Below the pieces are notes generated by a model. It had not been told where the DNA came from. It did not search any database and saw nothing but the letters and a program-made list of their open reading frames with translations. Shown in pieces: positions 42,237 to 50,432 of a DNA stretch of 64,000 bases (position 1 is its first letter; the number at the start of each line of letters is the position of its first letter). The stretch spans positions 1 to 64,000 of the forward strand of contig JAUQXA010000036.1 in assembly GCA_030834895.1 (NCBI GenBank). Reading direction: 5' to 3'. The translations under genes and the position numbers were made by a program. Origin of the DNA: Anaerolineales bacterium (GTDB lineage: Bacteria; Chloroflexota; Anaerolineae; Anaerolineales; Villigracilaceae).

Positions 42237-42652
42237 GGTTTGGAAAAATATTGCCTAAAGAGCGAAATGATCGTCCAGAGGATGAACAGGTCGAACAAGA
42301 GTGAAAGCAGGAAGAAGAGATCAACGATATTCAGCAGGCTCAATATCGCGTTGAAGACAAGGACGGCAGATGCAAAATAATATGTCCATTTTTCGGGCTT
42401 GCCGAGTTTGATCCCGCTGAAAAGCAACAAACCCGCGTTGACAAAAATGAACAAGGTCAGGAGATCCGCCGAGTTTGTATTGTTATTTCTTACCGCCATA
42501 TCGTAATAAATAAAAACGCCATAGCCAAACCAAAAAACGGCATTGAGAATGAAAAAGCCGCGTCCCAAGGTGATTTTCCATGGGTCGGTTTTATTTCGCC
42601 GTTTAGACGGCGGCTCAATCTTTTTCGCCTTCCTGCTCATGGTTCGTTTCAC
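42233..42652 (-). CDS. Small membrane protein B (four helices)
   Basis: The 139-residue protein has a basic N-terminus (RKAKKIEPPSKRRNK) and four membrane helices. Its helix pattern (FILNAVFWFGYGVFIYYD, LFIFVNAGLLLFSGI) parallels the neighbouring small gene, suggesting distant duplication. Four-base overlaps with both neighbours indicate coupled translation. Function unknown. Confidence 0.6.
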   Translation of the reverse strand: MKRTMSRKAKKIEPPSKRRNKTDPWKITLGRGFFILNAVFWFGYGVFIYYDMAVRNNNTNSADLLTLFIFVNAGLLLFSGIKLGKPEKWTYYFASAVLVFNAILSLLNIVDLFFLLSLLFDLFILWTIISLFRQYFSKP

Positions 42653-43410
42653 TCGGTGCTCAATCTTGCGGTGGCACCGCCGTCCACAACCAACGCTTGA
42701 CCTGTCATGAATGAGGACTGTTCGTTGTCGGCGAGGAAATAAATGGCGTGGGCAATCTCTGCGGGAGTCCCCACCCGCCCATTGACCGTCTTGCGTGCGA
42801 GGTTGTCGAGGCGCGCCTGGACGTTATCACCGCCGAGATGTCCACGACCCAACCCGGCGCGGAGCATGGGCGTATCCACCGCGCCAGGCAATATGGCATT
42901 GACGCGGATATTATCTGGCGCAAATTCGATTGCCATGGCGCGGGTCAGGGCAAGAAGTCCGCCTTTGGATGCGGCGTACGCGGTAATATTTACCGAGGTT
43001 TGAATGGCATGAACAGAGGATACATTGACAACCCCTGCGCCGCCCCGCGCTTTGAGCAAAGGATGCGCCAATTTGACCCCAAGAAACGCCGAACGTAAAT
43101 TGGAAGCCATGACCGCATCCCACTCTTCAACGGTGGTTTCGATCAGCGGCTTGTTAATTTGTTGGGCGGCATTATTAACCAGCGCATCGAGCGTGTCGGT
43201 AAAGGCATGAGCCTTCTCGAAGATGGCCTGCATCTCTTCGGGGCGGGCAATATCAGCCTGGATAAAAAGCCCGTTCTTCGGGAAATCCGCGCCAAAGTCA
43301 GCGCGATCCACGCCAATGACGCGCCAATCATTCTCGGCAAAGAGATCGACAGTTGCGCGTCCAATCCCGCCCGCGGCGCCAGTGATTAAAACTGTTTTTG
43401 ATTTATTCAT
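42649..43410 (-). CDS. Short-chain dehydrogenase/reductase
   Basis: The 253-residue protein is a classical SDR: TGAAGGIGRA cofactor motif, NNAA, catalytic Ser in VNVSSVHA and YAASK, and a C-terminal FMTGQALVVDGG. The Asp after the second strand (VIGVDRAD) favours NAD(H). Such SDRs occur in nonulosonic-acid and deoxysugar clusters. It overlaps small membrane gene B by four bases. Confidence 0.9.
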   Translation of the reverse strand: MNKSKTVLITGAAGGIGRATVDLFAENDWRVIGVDRADFGADFPKNGLFIQADIARPEEMQAIFEKAHAFTDTLDALVNNAAQQINKPLIETTVEEWDAVMASNLRSAFLGVKLAHPLLKARGGAGVVNVSSVHAIQTSVNITAYAASKGGLLALTRAMAIEFAPDNIRVNAILPGAVDTPMLRAGLGRGHLGGDNVQARLDNLARKTVNGRVGTPAEIAHAIYFLADNEQSSFMTGQALVVDGGATARLSTE

Positions 43411-43427
43411 CCTTCATCCTTTATTTT

Positions 43428-44375
43428 TCATCCTTGATAAGTCATCCCCAACCCCTCAACCAGATTCCTGACCGTATTCCAGTGGACTCTTTCCCATGCG
43501 GCAGGACTTGAATTTGCATTGTGTGGGGCAAGCATGACGTTGCCCATCTTCAACAGCGGACTATCCTTCGGAAGCGGTTCCTGCTCGAAGACATCCAACG
43601 CCGCGCCGCCAATCTTTCCCGATTGGAGGGCGGCAACGAGGGCTTTCTCTTCCACGATGGGACCGCGTGCGGTGTTGACCAGCACGGCTGTAGGCTTCAT
43701 CTTTGCCAGAGTCTTTTCGTTGATGAGATGATACGAGGTTGGGTTCAAATCGCAGTTGAGGGACACGAAATCAGATTGAGCAAGCAGGGTATCCAAATCG
43801 GTCATTTGAATCCCAGTCTCAGTGATGAAGACATGGTCTATATCCACGATGTCAGTACCGAGGACTTTCATGCCGAAGGCGCGCGCGCGGCGGGTCACCG
43901 TCTTGCCGATGGTTCCAACGCCGATGATACCCAGCGTGCATTCGCTGAGTGTTTTGCCTGAGAGCTTGTCCCAAACACCGCGCTTCATGGCGGCGTCCAG
44001 CCACGGCTGACGGCGGACGAAGGCAAGCAGGTAGCCGAGGACACTATCCGTCACGGGGGTGGTAAAAGCATTCGGCGTGCGCCCCAGCTTTACGCCAAAT
44101 TTGGAACAAGCTTCGGCGGAGATTGAGTCCACGCCTGTCCCCCACTTTGAGATGACCTTCAGTCGCGGGGCGCAGGCCTCAATCACGCGCGGCGTGTATT
44201 TGTCGTCACCGCAGATGGTTCCATCGAACTGGCCCGCATACTTGAGCAGGTCTTCCTCTTCCATGCGTTCCTGCACGTTGGCGACAATGAGTTCGATGCC
44301 GTATTTGTCGAACACTGGCTTGAAGCGATCCACAAGCGGGAGCATGTAAGGGGCGGTCATAAGTACAGTTGGCAT
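43428..44375 (-). CDS. D-2-hydroxyacid dehydrogenase (phosphoglycerate dehydrogenase-like)
   Basis: The 315-residue protein has the NAD-binding motif GIIGVGTIGKTVTRRA and the catalytic Arg in VNTARGPIVEE. The Glu/His pair appears in ALDVFEQEPLP and LAPHNANSS; the His is followed by NAN rather than the usual IAA/TAG. Substrate is unknown; within a glycan locus it may supply a 2-keto or hydroxy acid substituent. It ends 17 bases before the SDR gene and starts directly after the sulfatase-like stop. Confidence 0.88.
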   Translation of the reverse strand: MPTVLMTAPYMLPLVDRFKPVFDKYGIELIVANVQERMEEEDLLKYAGQFDGTICGDDKYTPRVIEACAPRLKVISKWGTGVDSISAEACSKFGVKLGRTPNAFTTPVTDSVLGYLLAFVRRQPWLDAAMKRGVWDKLSGKTLSECTLGIIGVGTIGKTVTRRARAFGMKVLGTDIVDIDHVFITETGIQMTDLDTLLAQSDFVSLNCDLNPTSYHLINEKTLAKMKPTAVLVNTARGPIVEEKALVAALQSGKIGGAALDVFEQEPLPKDSPLLKMGNVMLAPHNANSSPAAWERVHWNTVRNLVEGLGMTYQG

Positions 44376-45902
44376 TTATTCACCACAGGTATTTTGGATT
44401 TCGGAAAAATTGTATAACTTCGGGACGGGCGAGAAATAACTGACATCGTCAAGAATATCATATTTGCCGCCAAAGTACGCATTGAAAATCAGGCGAAAGG
44501 TGTTGACGGGCGTGATGGTTGGGTATAACTCGTGGGTATGTTCAGGCAGATAATAGGCGTTGAAAATCCACATGCGGCGTTCCTGGGTCTGCATCCAGGG
44601 ACCGTGGTCACCTTGAATGATGATGATCGGCGGTGTATCTGATTCCGCGAGCAGGGTGTCAATCGCATCCAGAGTCTTTTTGTTGAGCCAGGTCAACTGG
44701 TTGGTATAACCTTCCACAAATTTCTTGGCGGGATATTTCTGCTGGTCATCCCAAAAATCTGCGGGGTGCGTTGGGTTGCCTTCGGCGTCGAAGACAAATG
44801 GCGGGTGTGGAGATATGATGTGAATATAGGAAAAGGTCGGCTCAGGCATCCTTGCAATGGCACCCATGTTATCGAATACATTATTGAAACGGTCACGGAA
44901 CAATTGTCCCAAAACCGTGTCGGGATCCACCCAGCCAAAATCTATGGCATAACGCCCAAGCGTCGTCCGCAGGAAGAGACCTTCGAACTCGTTCATGCCC
45001 GAGGTCAACGGTGGAGGCTCGAAGAAAATATCGGCATCCCTCAATTCATTCCACGCAAAGCCTGTTGCGTAGTTGACCGTCTTGTAGCCCATGCTCTCGA
45101 AGTTGTAACGCACCGCGCTGTGCTTGAGCGAATCCCACAACTTGCGGCGTGCCGTGCTTTCGGGCTTGAAAGCGGGATCGAGTTCCTGCAAGTACATCAT
45201 GTTCAAAGACGACGCAAGCGAAATCTCCGTGCGGACGTAATTGCTCATACTGCACTCGGCGACGTAAAATCCGCGCTCCCTGAGAGCATTCAAGAATTCG
45301 GTATTGTCATAGTCGTATGCCGATTTCAGCAGATCCTGACGTGTGTACATGTCGGGGATGATGTAATAGACATCGGGAGGGTTTGCTGGCGCGACAAGGT
45401 CTCGCTGGATGGGAGCGTTATCCGCGCCCAGGGCATGTGCGCTTCGCGTCCCGCCCTCGAAGCTGACCTGCTGCCACCCAGACATGATCAACAGGGCAAG
45501 CGCCACCGTGTTCAACGTAGAGGCTGCGGAGACAAAAGTCAACTTTGGACGGGTCACCCAGAATAGGGTCAGGACGAAGGCAATTCCCCAACCGAGGATC
45601 AACCAGGATGCATAACTGGTATCGGGGTATTTTCCGTCAACATAAATATAGGCGTGTCCGAAGGTGAAGAACAACGTCAGCCAGAGCGCGGTCAAAAAGG
45701 CGGCTTTGTGTGCCCGTCTGAAGAACAGCCAGAGGACAAAGTACAGAAGTCCACCAAATACAATCGAAGCCAGCAGTGGACGAATCACAGCGGCGGGTTG
45801 AACCTCACCTGAATTAGCGTTCAGCAATGCCAGCGCAGGGTAAGCGCTGAGGGCAAGCGGATACCAGGGAGAATTGAAAATTTGTGAGAATATTTTTTTC
45901 AT
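44376..45902 (-). CDS. Membrane sulfatase-like hydrolase/transferase (LTA-synthase fold)
   Basis: The 508-residue protein has about five N-terminal helices (to about residue 160) and an outer alkaline-phosphatase-superfamily domain beginning at DVYYIIPDMYTR. Late metal ligands appear in IIIQGDHGPW. Related proteins transfer phosphoglycerol or phosphoethanolamine to glycans, or cleave sulfate esters. No Cys sulfatase signature (CxPxR) is seen, so a phospho-transfer role is more likely than true sulfatase action. Located between glycosyltransferase and dehydrogenase genes. Confidence 0.8.
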   Translation of the reverse strand: MKKIFSQIFNSPWYPLALSAYPALALLNANSGEVQPAAVIRPLLASIVFGGLLYFVLWLFFRRAHKAAFLTALWLTLFFTFGHAYIYVDGKYPDTSYASWLILGWGIAFVLTLFWVTRPKLTFVSAASTLNTVALALLIMSGWQQVSFEGGTRSAHALGADNAPIQRDLVAPANPPDVYYIIPDMYTRQDLLKSAYDYDNTEFLNALRERGFYVAECSMSNYVRTEISLASSLNMMYLQELDPAFKPESTARRKLWDSLKHSAVRYNFESMGYKTVNYATGFAWNELRDADIFFEPPPLTSGMNEFEGLFLRTTLGRYAIDFGWVDPDTVLGQLFRDRFNNVFDNMGAIARMPEPTFSYIHIISPHPPFVFDAEGNPTHPADFWDDQQKYPAKKFVEGYTNQLTWLNKKTLDAIDTLLAESDTPPIIIIQGDHGPWMQTQERRMWIFNAYYLPEHTHELYPTITPVNTFRLIFNAYFGGKYDILDDVSYFSPVPKLYNFSEIQNTCGE

Positions 45903-45923
45903 TCAATAAAAAGGAGTATGTTC

Positions 45924-46871
45924 TTAAGAGTAATACCAAGAAAAGATTTTATTGTAAATCGCCAACAACATTTTCTTGATTGGGGATAGTTCCAGCAAGC
46001 GTTTTCCAAACGAGGCACGTTTCTTCTTCCCCACCTGCTTCAACTCTCCGCGCAGATAGCCCAGTGTATTGGACATGTTCATCGCCAGCGGGTCGGAGAC
46101 CATCAGGCGCAGCAAGCCCGTGTCGTTCATGCGCTTGTCGAGTTGGCGGACCTGTCCCATCGGCTTGTCCATGTCGAAGGGCAGGAACTGCTGGAGCGTG
46201 GACTTGTACGCCGTGAACTGCCAATGCGACGCGCCCGCCATCGCAGTCACACCCTTGTAAACTATTCTCCAGTCTCTAGTCTCTGAATATACTTTCTTAT
46301 TTTCTTCTTCGGTCTGTCCGAGCGAGAGGTTGAACTCAAGGAAGGTCTCCCACGGGATGAACTGACCTTCGTCGAGAACCGCATTGTCCCGCGCCCACTT
46401 GAGTGTGGATTCGTAAAACTCAGGCGGGGTGCGGAAGGGACGGGCTGTCACCATGCCGACATTCGGGAAGGTTTCGAGAATCTCCACCGAACGCTTGAGC
46501 CAGTTCGGCGAGAACAGCACGTCCGCGTCGGTGTAGGCGATGATCTCACCAGGTGCGCCAGTCAGCATCACGTTCCATGCGCCGCCCTTGCCCATGTTCT
46601 TCTCGGAGAGAATCAAATATTGAATCCGCCCCTCTTCCTTTTCGTTGACTAGGTACTCGCGCACTTCCTTGCATGAGCCGTTGTCAAAGACCATCAGGTC
46701 AAACGGCAGACCTGCGTCCTTGCGCATGGACTCCAGCGAGACTTTCAACACATCGAGAGTTTCGGCGTAGAATCCGCTCAGGAAGGGGATGTAATTCAGC
46801 AGCGCAACAGTAATCCGCTCGGGGCGGGCGACATTTTTGACAAACTTGGCAGGGTTCTGACCTTTTCGCAT
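45924..46871 (-). CDS. Family 2-like glycosyltransferase
   Basis: The 315-residue GT-A protein has ITVALLNYIPFLSGFYAETL, LMVFDNGSCKEVREYL and the metal motif IAYTDADVLFSPNWL. The C-terminus is basic. Bases 46264-46290 contain the CTAGTCTC word repeat seen in intergenic spacers at 61334-61385 and 63541-63582, here read in frame as SETRDWRI. A GTAGGGGC palindrome lies upstream of its start (46881-46929). Confidence 0.85.
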   Translation of the reverse strand: MRKGQNPAKFVKNVARPERITVALLNYIPFLSGFYAETLDVLKVSLESMRKDAGLPFDLMVFDNGSCKEVREYLVNEKEEGRIQYLILSEKNMGKGGAWNVMLTGAPGEIIAYTDADVLFSPNWLKRSVEILETFPNVGMVTARPFRTPPEFYESTLKWARDNAVLDEGQFIPWETFLEFNLSLGQTEEENKKVYSETRDWRIVYKGVTAMAGASHWQFTAYKSTLQQFLPFDMDKPMGQVRQLDKRMNDTGLLRLMVSDPLAMNMSNTLGYLRGELKQVGKKKRASFGKRLLELSPIKKMLLAIYNKIFSWYYS

Positions 46872-46880
46872 TTATATCCT

Positions 46881-46929
46881 TGTAGGGGCGGCGTCCCGCC
46901 GCCCAGGGCAGGGCGACCCTGCCCCTACA
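46881..46929. repeat. GTAGGGGC dyad repeat
   Basis: Outer arms TGTAGGGGC (46881-46889) and GCCCCTACA (46921-46929) enclose nested GC-rich hairpins. It starts two bases after the stop of the minus-strand gene ending at 46932. Relatives are at 3558-3584 and 59648-59712. Confidence 0.8.
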
Positions 46930-46931
46930 TA

Positions 46932-47852
46932 TTATTTCAACAATTTTTGAATCCGCTTCTGCCAGCGTTTCGGTCTGGCGATATTTTCGACCACATTTTC
47001 AGGCAGGAAGAAGAAGACCGCTCGCAGAAATAATTCCAGTTTGCGTGTGAAGCGCAAGGACGTCATCTGCGGGCGGGCAAGTTTACCATCGACCAGACAA
47101 TGAGTTGAGTCCAAAATCGTGTAACGGATATGAGCATGTCCGCCTGCAAGACGGATGTTTATATTCGTATCAGGATGATCGTAATGGATTTTGCCGCCGG
47201 GCAAATGGCTATAGTCGTGGTTCTGGTGGACGATCATCAACGACGGCGTGCAGTCAATCACCGCCCAGCCTTCCCTGCGGGCTTTGTAGATCATCCAGTT
47301 GTCCCAGCCTGCGCGCCCGATGGTGAAATCGGGAATGTCCTGATAGCAGGATTTAGGGAAGAGGAAGAAGTCGCTGCCTGCGGGGCGGTGGAGTTGTCCA
47401 TGACTGTGGACTGTGAACCGTAGACCGTTGACCCAGTCACCCGAAAAGTCGAGAGGTTGGGTGATGTCCAAGTCCCAACGCTGGCTGAGGAAGACAAAGC
47501 CCCGTTTCTTCGACGGCAAGCCGTCGGACTCCAGAACTTGCTTCGCTGCCTCGAGAAAATCAGGCATGAGGATCATGTCCGTGTTGACGATGCAGAGCAA
47601 ATCGCTGTTGGAGTTTTCGCGCGCCAACTTGAACATAGATGAGATCAGCGGCGTGCCGCTTGTATTGCACTCCACGTGAGGGATGTGTTTTACACCAAGT
47701 TCCTGTGCGGCTTCGACAAGACCTTCTTCTTTGCCAAGCAAAATGACTTCAACATCGGGGAGCAGAGTCCACGATTTGATGGCATTGCGTTGAATCATCG
47801 CGACATGCGGATTGGTAAAAGGTTTGGGAGCGGAAAATAAAGTAATTAGTGG
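46932..47852 (-). CDS. GT-A-type glycosyltransferase
   Basis: The 306-residue protein begins MPLITLFSAPKPFTNPHVAM and carries a nucleotide-sugar-binding core with LLCIVNTDMILMPDFLEAA (DxD-like NTD) and later GRAGWDNWMIYKA. ATGs at 47873 and 47870 would add seven and six residues, but the first overlaps the dyad repeat at 47872; none has a clear Shine-Dalgarno sequence. Bases 47511-47535 hold a GCAAGC-core palindrome with GACTCCAGA, read in frame (ESDGLPSKK). Specificity unknown. Confidence 0.78.
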   Translation of the reverse strand, partial: PLITLFSAPKPFTNPHVAMIQRNAIKSWTLLPDVEVILLGKEEGLVEAAQELGVKHIPHVECNTSGTPLISSMFKLARENSNSDLLCIVNTDMILMPDFLEAAKQVLESDGLPSKKRGFVFLSQRWDLDITQPLDFSGDWVNGLRFTVHSHGQLHRPAGSDFFLFPKSCYQDIPDFTIGRAGWDNWMIYKARREGWAVIDCTPSLMIVHQNHDYSHLPGGKIHYDHPDTNINIRLAGGHAHIRYTILDSTHCLVDGKLARPQMTSLRFTRKLELFLRAVFFFLPENVVENIARPKRWQKRIQKLLK

Positions 47853-47871
47853 CATATTTTCAATAATCATC

Positions 47872-47956
47872 ATGTCGTTGCGGAGGCGTTCTTTGCCAAC
47901 GAAGCAATCTTCAGATAATTGGGAGATTGCTTCGGGCTACGCCCTCGCAATGACAT
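47872..47956. repeat. CATTGCGAG dyad repeat, copy 2
   Basis: Outer arms 47872-47885 and 47944-47956 and inner arms GAAGCAATCT (47901-47910) and AGATTGCTTC (47924-47933) form the dyad. On the minus strand it begins at the first base after the TAG (47957-47959) of the cytidylyltransferase gene and runs up to the next gene's start region. Confidence 0.88.
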
Positions 47957-48769
47957 CTATTTGAGAGCTCTCTTATCAATATCTTTCAAAGTTTTATGTT
48001 CAACCCCTTCATTAATTTTCATCAACTCAGGCTCGTCATGGACCAAATCCAAAACTTCCTTCCAAGAAAAATCATCTCGTCCATTGAAACGGCCGTACAC
48101 CTGGCGCATGAATTCGAGGTCTTCGGGAGTATCCACCGTCCAGCGGTAATCGCCAAAATCGGTGGTGTGATTCAGGAGGGCGATCTTGTATCCGCGCGGG
48201 GAGACGCCCGTTTCGAGGGTGCGGCTTTGAGGTTTCAACTCGACGCCCTCGTAAAAATAAGGCATGGCGTGTTCACGGTGCTGTGGTTCTTTGGCCTCCT
48301 TCCACACCTTTTTCAATATTTTGAAGGCACAGGCTTCCACATCCAAGCCGATGGGATAGGTCCGATGCCAGGGCGGTGGAAGGCGATTACAAACAAAATC
48401 ATATTCATTGTCAAGCAAGGTATTAACCACGTCATCAATCAGATCAGGATCAATCACGGGGCAATCCGCCGTGACGCGGACAACCACGTCCGCTTTGGCT
48501 TGGGATGCGGCTTGATAATATCGGTCGAGCACGTCGAACAAACTGCCACGGGTGAAGGGAATACCAGAGAAATCGCAGTACTCCGCTACGGGGTCGTCAG
48601 ATAGATCTGTCGTGGTGGCAAAGATGACCTCATTGAGAGTCTTCGCCCGCGAAGTCCGCGTGAAGACTCGGGTCAACATCGGCTGACCTGCGATGTCCGC
48701 AAGGATTTTCCCAGGCAGGCGCGAGGAGGACATGCGTCCTTGAATGATGGCAACGACTTTTGATTTCAT
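47957..48769 (-). CDS. SpsF/NeuA-like cytidylyltransferase
   Basis: The 270-residue protein opens VAIIQGRMSSSRLPGKILAD, the CMP-sugar/KdsB-like nucleotide-binding signature, with RVTADCPVIDPDLID supplying the metal Asp residues. This is the SpsF group (spore-coat polysaccharide) rather than canonical NeuA. With the NeuB-like gene in the same locus it should activate a nonulosonic acid as its CMP form, though SpsF-type enzymes may accept other substrates. The start at 48769 avoids the repeat upstream. Confidence 0.85.
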   Translation of the reverse strand: MKSKVVAIIQGRMSSSRLPGKILADIAGQPMLTRVFTRTSRAKTLNEVIFATTTDLSDDPVAEYCDFSGIPFTRGSLFDVLDRYYQAASQAKADVVVRVTADCPVIDPDLIDDVVNTLLDNEYDFVCNRLPPPWHRTYPIGLDVEACAFKILKKVWKEAKEPQHREHAMPYFYEGVELKPQSRTLETGVSPRGYKIALLNHTTDFGDYRWTVDTPEDLEFMRQVYGRFNGRDDFSWKEVLDLVHDEPELMKINEGVEHKTLKDIDKRALK

Positions 48770-48776
48770 ATCTTTT

Positions 48777-48828
48777 GACCATGGACGATAGACGGTAGAC
48801 AATGGTCTATAGTCTGCCGTCTATCGTC
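48777..48828. repeat. GACCATGGACGATAGAC word repeat, intergenic copy
   Basis: A 52-base string of GACGATAG, GGTAGAC, ATGGTCTA and GTCTATCGTC words with internal inverted symmetry fills the gap between the DUF4910 gene and the cytidylyltransferase gene. It overlaps the TGA stop (48827-48829) of the former. A related copy lies in frame inside the GT4 gene at 51827-51880. Confidence 0.75.
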
Positions 48829-50152
48829 AAGAATTTTGTGCCTCGGATGGAATCGGCAATGGTATGACAAATCCCTTGGCGCGAAATTTCTCGACATAAT
48901 CGCGCACCATGAAATAATCCAGCCCAACCTGTTCGGCGATGTCAAAGACGGAATGTTCGCCCTCGAAACGCATCATGATTTTTTCGATGGCACGGTTGAG
49001 CGCCCAGTTGTCGCGCCAGTCCACCCAGAGACCGTTGCCGCTGAGGAAGACAGGTCCGCGGAAAGTACGCCTCGGGATATAGTTGGTGGCATAGATGCGG
49101 ATGATCTGCTCCGCAGTTTCCGCCGCGCCGACGAGCATGTCCTCATCCATGATGTCGAGATTGTCGTCGGTGGTGTGATACTCGTCGTAGGGCCAGCGGT
49201 TGATGGAGATGCATGGCACGTTGACTCCAGGTCCGTTGATGACGCGCTCATCGTTAGCGGGGGCGGCAGCGAAATCGCGCTCATCGTGCGCGACGTTCTT
49301 CACGACGTGGTGAGTGATACGGTCAAGCAGGTGATTGTGCTGGCGGGTATGATGCCAGGCAATCTTGTTCTTGTTACCCGTCATCTCCATGAAGATGCCG
49401 CCGCGCAAGTTTTGAATGAGATGCTCGTTGTGGGAAAGGTAAACAATGGTGCCAATGGTCTCAGGTCCAAACCAGAAGCGGACACTCATCGAACCTGCGG
49501 GCAGCGGATTCTCCGCCAGACGTCGCGCCAACTCGATGGCACTGACCACGCCTGCGCCGTCGTCGTTGGCTTGCGCGGGGTGACAGGTGTGCGCCTGCAC
49601 GATGATTTCTCCCGCCAAAGCGTTTGCTCCACCTTCGGGATGGATGATCGCCGTCGCCATCTTGAATCCCTGCTTCGGGTCGGTGATGAATTCCGACTTG
49701 ATGACCGCGCGATATTGTTTGTCACGCGGAAGTTTGTCGAAGAGATTCTTCGGCAGGCAGAATCCCCAGTCACGGTCGTAATATTTGAACACCCACGGAA
49801 TGGCATGGGGGCGTTTTTCGGCGAAATACAAATGCGGCTGGAGTTCGTCGAAGGTGAGGGTCTTGTCCACAGGCGGGGAGTACGAAACGATGTGCAGCGG
49901 ATTGTTTTTGAAATCCACCACGCGCTCGCCGCCTTCGATTTCCAAATATGCCTCGTGGACTTCATAACGCTCTGGCACAAACCATGTCCACGCCTTTTCG
50001 AGCGGAATATACGACTCGATGGTGTAGTTGGACGAATCGGGCATGTAACTGCCGATGATTTCCAACGTCTTGTCGTGGTCGGCGGATGCAAGGGTTCGGT
50101 GAAGCGGAAAGAATTCCGCGAGAATGGATTTTAGAGAAGTGTAAGATTTCAT
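48827..50152 (-). CDS. DUF4910 aminopeptidase-like protein with C-terminal winged helix
   Basis: The 441-residue protein has an N-terminal helical/beta region and a Zn-peptidase (M28-like) core with IVQAHTCHPAQANDDGAG and later WPYDEYHTTDDNLD. A C-terminal winged-helix-like tail (HSVFDIAEQVGLDYFMVRDY) follows. Metal ligands fit His in AHTCH, Asp in NDDGAG, a Glu in GPETIG and His in YHTTDD. DUF4910 proteins recur in polysaccharide and nonulosonic-acid clusters, where their substrate is unknown. The start at 50152 follows the small Zn protein stop by about 20 bases. Confidence 0.85.
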   Translation of the reverse strand: MKSYTSLKSILAEFFPLHRTLASADHDKTLEIIGSYMPDSSNYTIESYIPLEKAWTWFVPERYEVHEAYLEIEGGERVVDFKNNPLHIVSYSPPVDKTLTFDELQPHLYFAEKRPHAIPWVFKYYDRDWGFCLPKNLFDKLPRDKQYRAVIKSEFITDPKQGFKMATAIIHPEGGANALAGEIIVQAHTCHPAQANDDGAGVVSAIELARRLAENPLPAGSMSVRFWFGPETIGTIVYLSHNEHLIQNLRGGIFMEMTGNKNKIAWHHTRQHNHLLDRITHHVVKNVAHDERDFAAAPANDERVINGPGVNVPCISINRWPYDEYHTTDDNLDIMDEDMLVGAAETAEQIIRIYATNYIPRRTFRGPVFLSGNGLWVDWRDNWALNRAIEKIMMRFEGEHSVFDIAEQVGLDYFMVRDYVEKFRAKGFVIPLPIPSEAQNS

Positions 50153-50171
50153 AGATTTTCTTCTACCTTTA

Positions 50172-50378
50172 CTAAAAATGAGCTGGCGACAAATCGATCT
50201 GAGGATGATCAGCAATTCTGTCTCTGAAACATGCCGCATGACAAAACCAAACCTGCCAGGCACCTTTCAAGGTTTCAACCGTTACTCGACATGGGTCTAC
50301 ATCTGAAGGCAGAATATTTTTTCCACAGAAACAGCAAGGTCCAAACTGGACTTCTGGGCTGCTTGAATTTTCTTCCAT
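50172..50378 (-). CDS. Small putative zinc-binding protein
   Basis: The 68-residue protein has paired Cys in FGPCCFCGKNILPSDVDPC and a C-terminal WFCHAACFRD. This gives a treble-clef-like Cx2C...(H/C)xxxC pattern of the kind seen in small bacterial zinc proteins. AAGGAT precedes its ATG by seven bases, supporting expression. It sits between the AAC(3) and DUF4910 genes. No function is known to me, and the call depends on the Cys pattern and the ribosome-binding site. Confidence 0.65.
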   Translation of the reverse strand: MEENSSSPEVQFGPCCFCGKNILPSDVDPCRVTVETLKGAWQVWFCHAACFRDRIADHPQIDLSPAHF

Positions 50379-50432
50379 ATAAAATCCTTACGAAAAAACA
50401 GCGATGAACATATCGCTCGTTCTTACCACTTA

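Noticed and set aside
44376..45902. True Cys/Ser-type sulfatase
   Set aside because: No CxPxR or SxPxR formylglycine signature is visible; only the general alkaline-phosphatase-fold metal motifs are.
48836..50134. A 432-codon plus-strand open frame
   Set aside because: It is antisense to the DUF4910 gene, which has clear peptidase-like motifs, and all neighbours are on the minus strand. Shadow frame.
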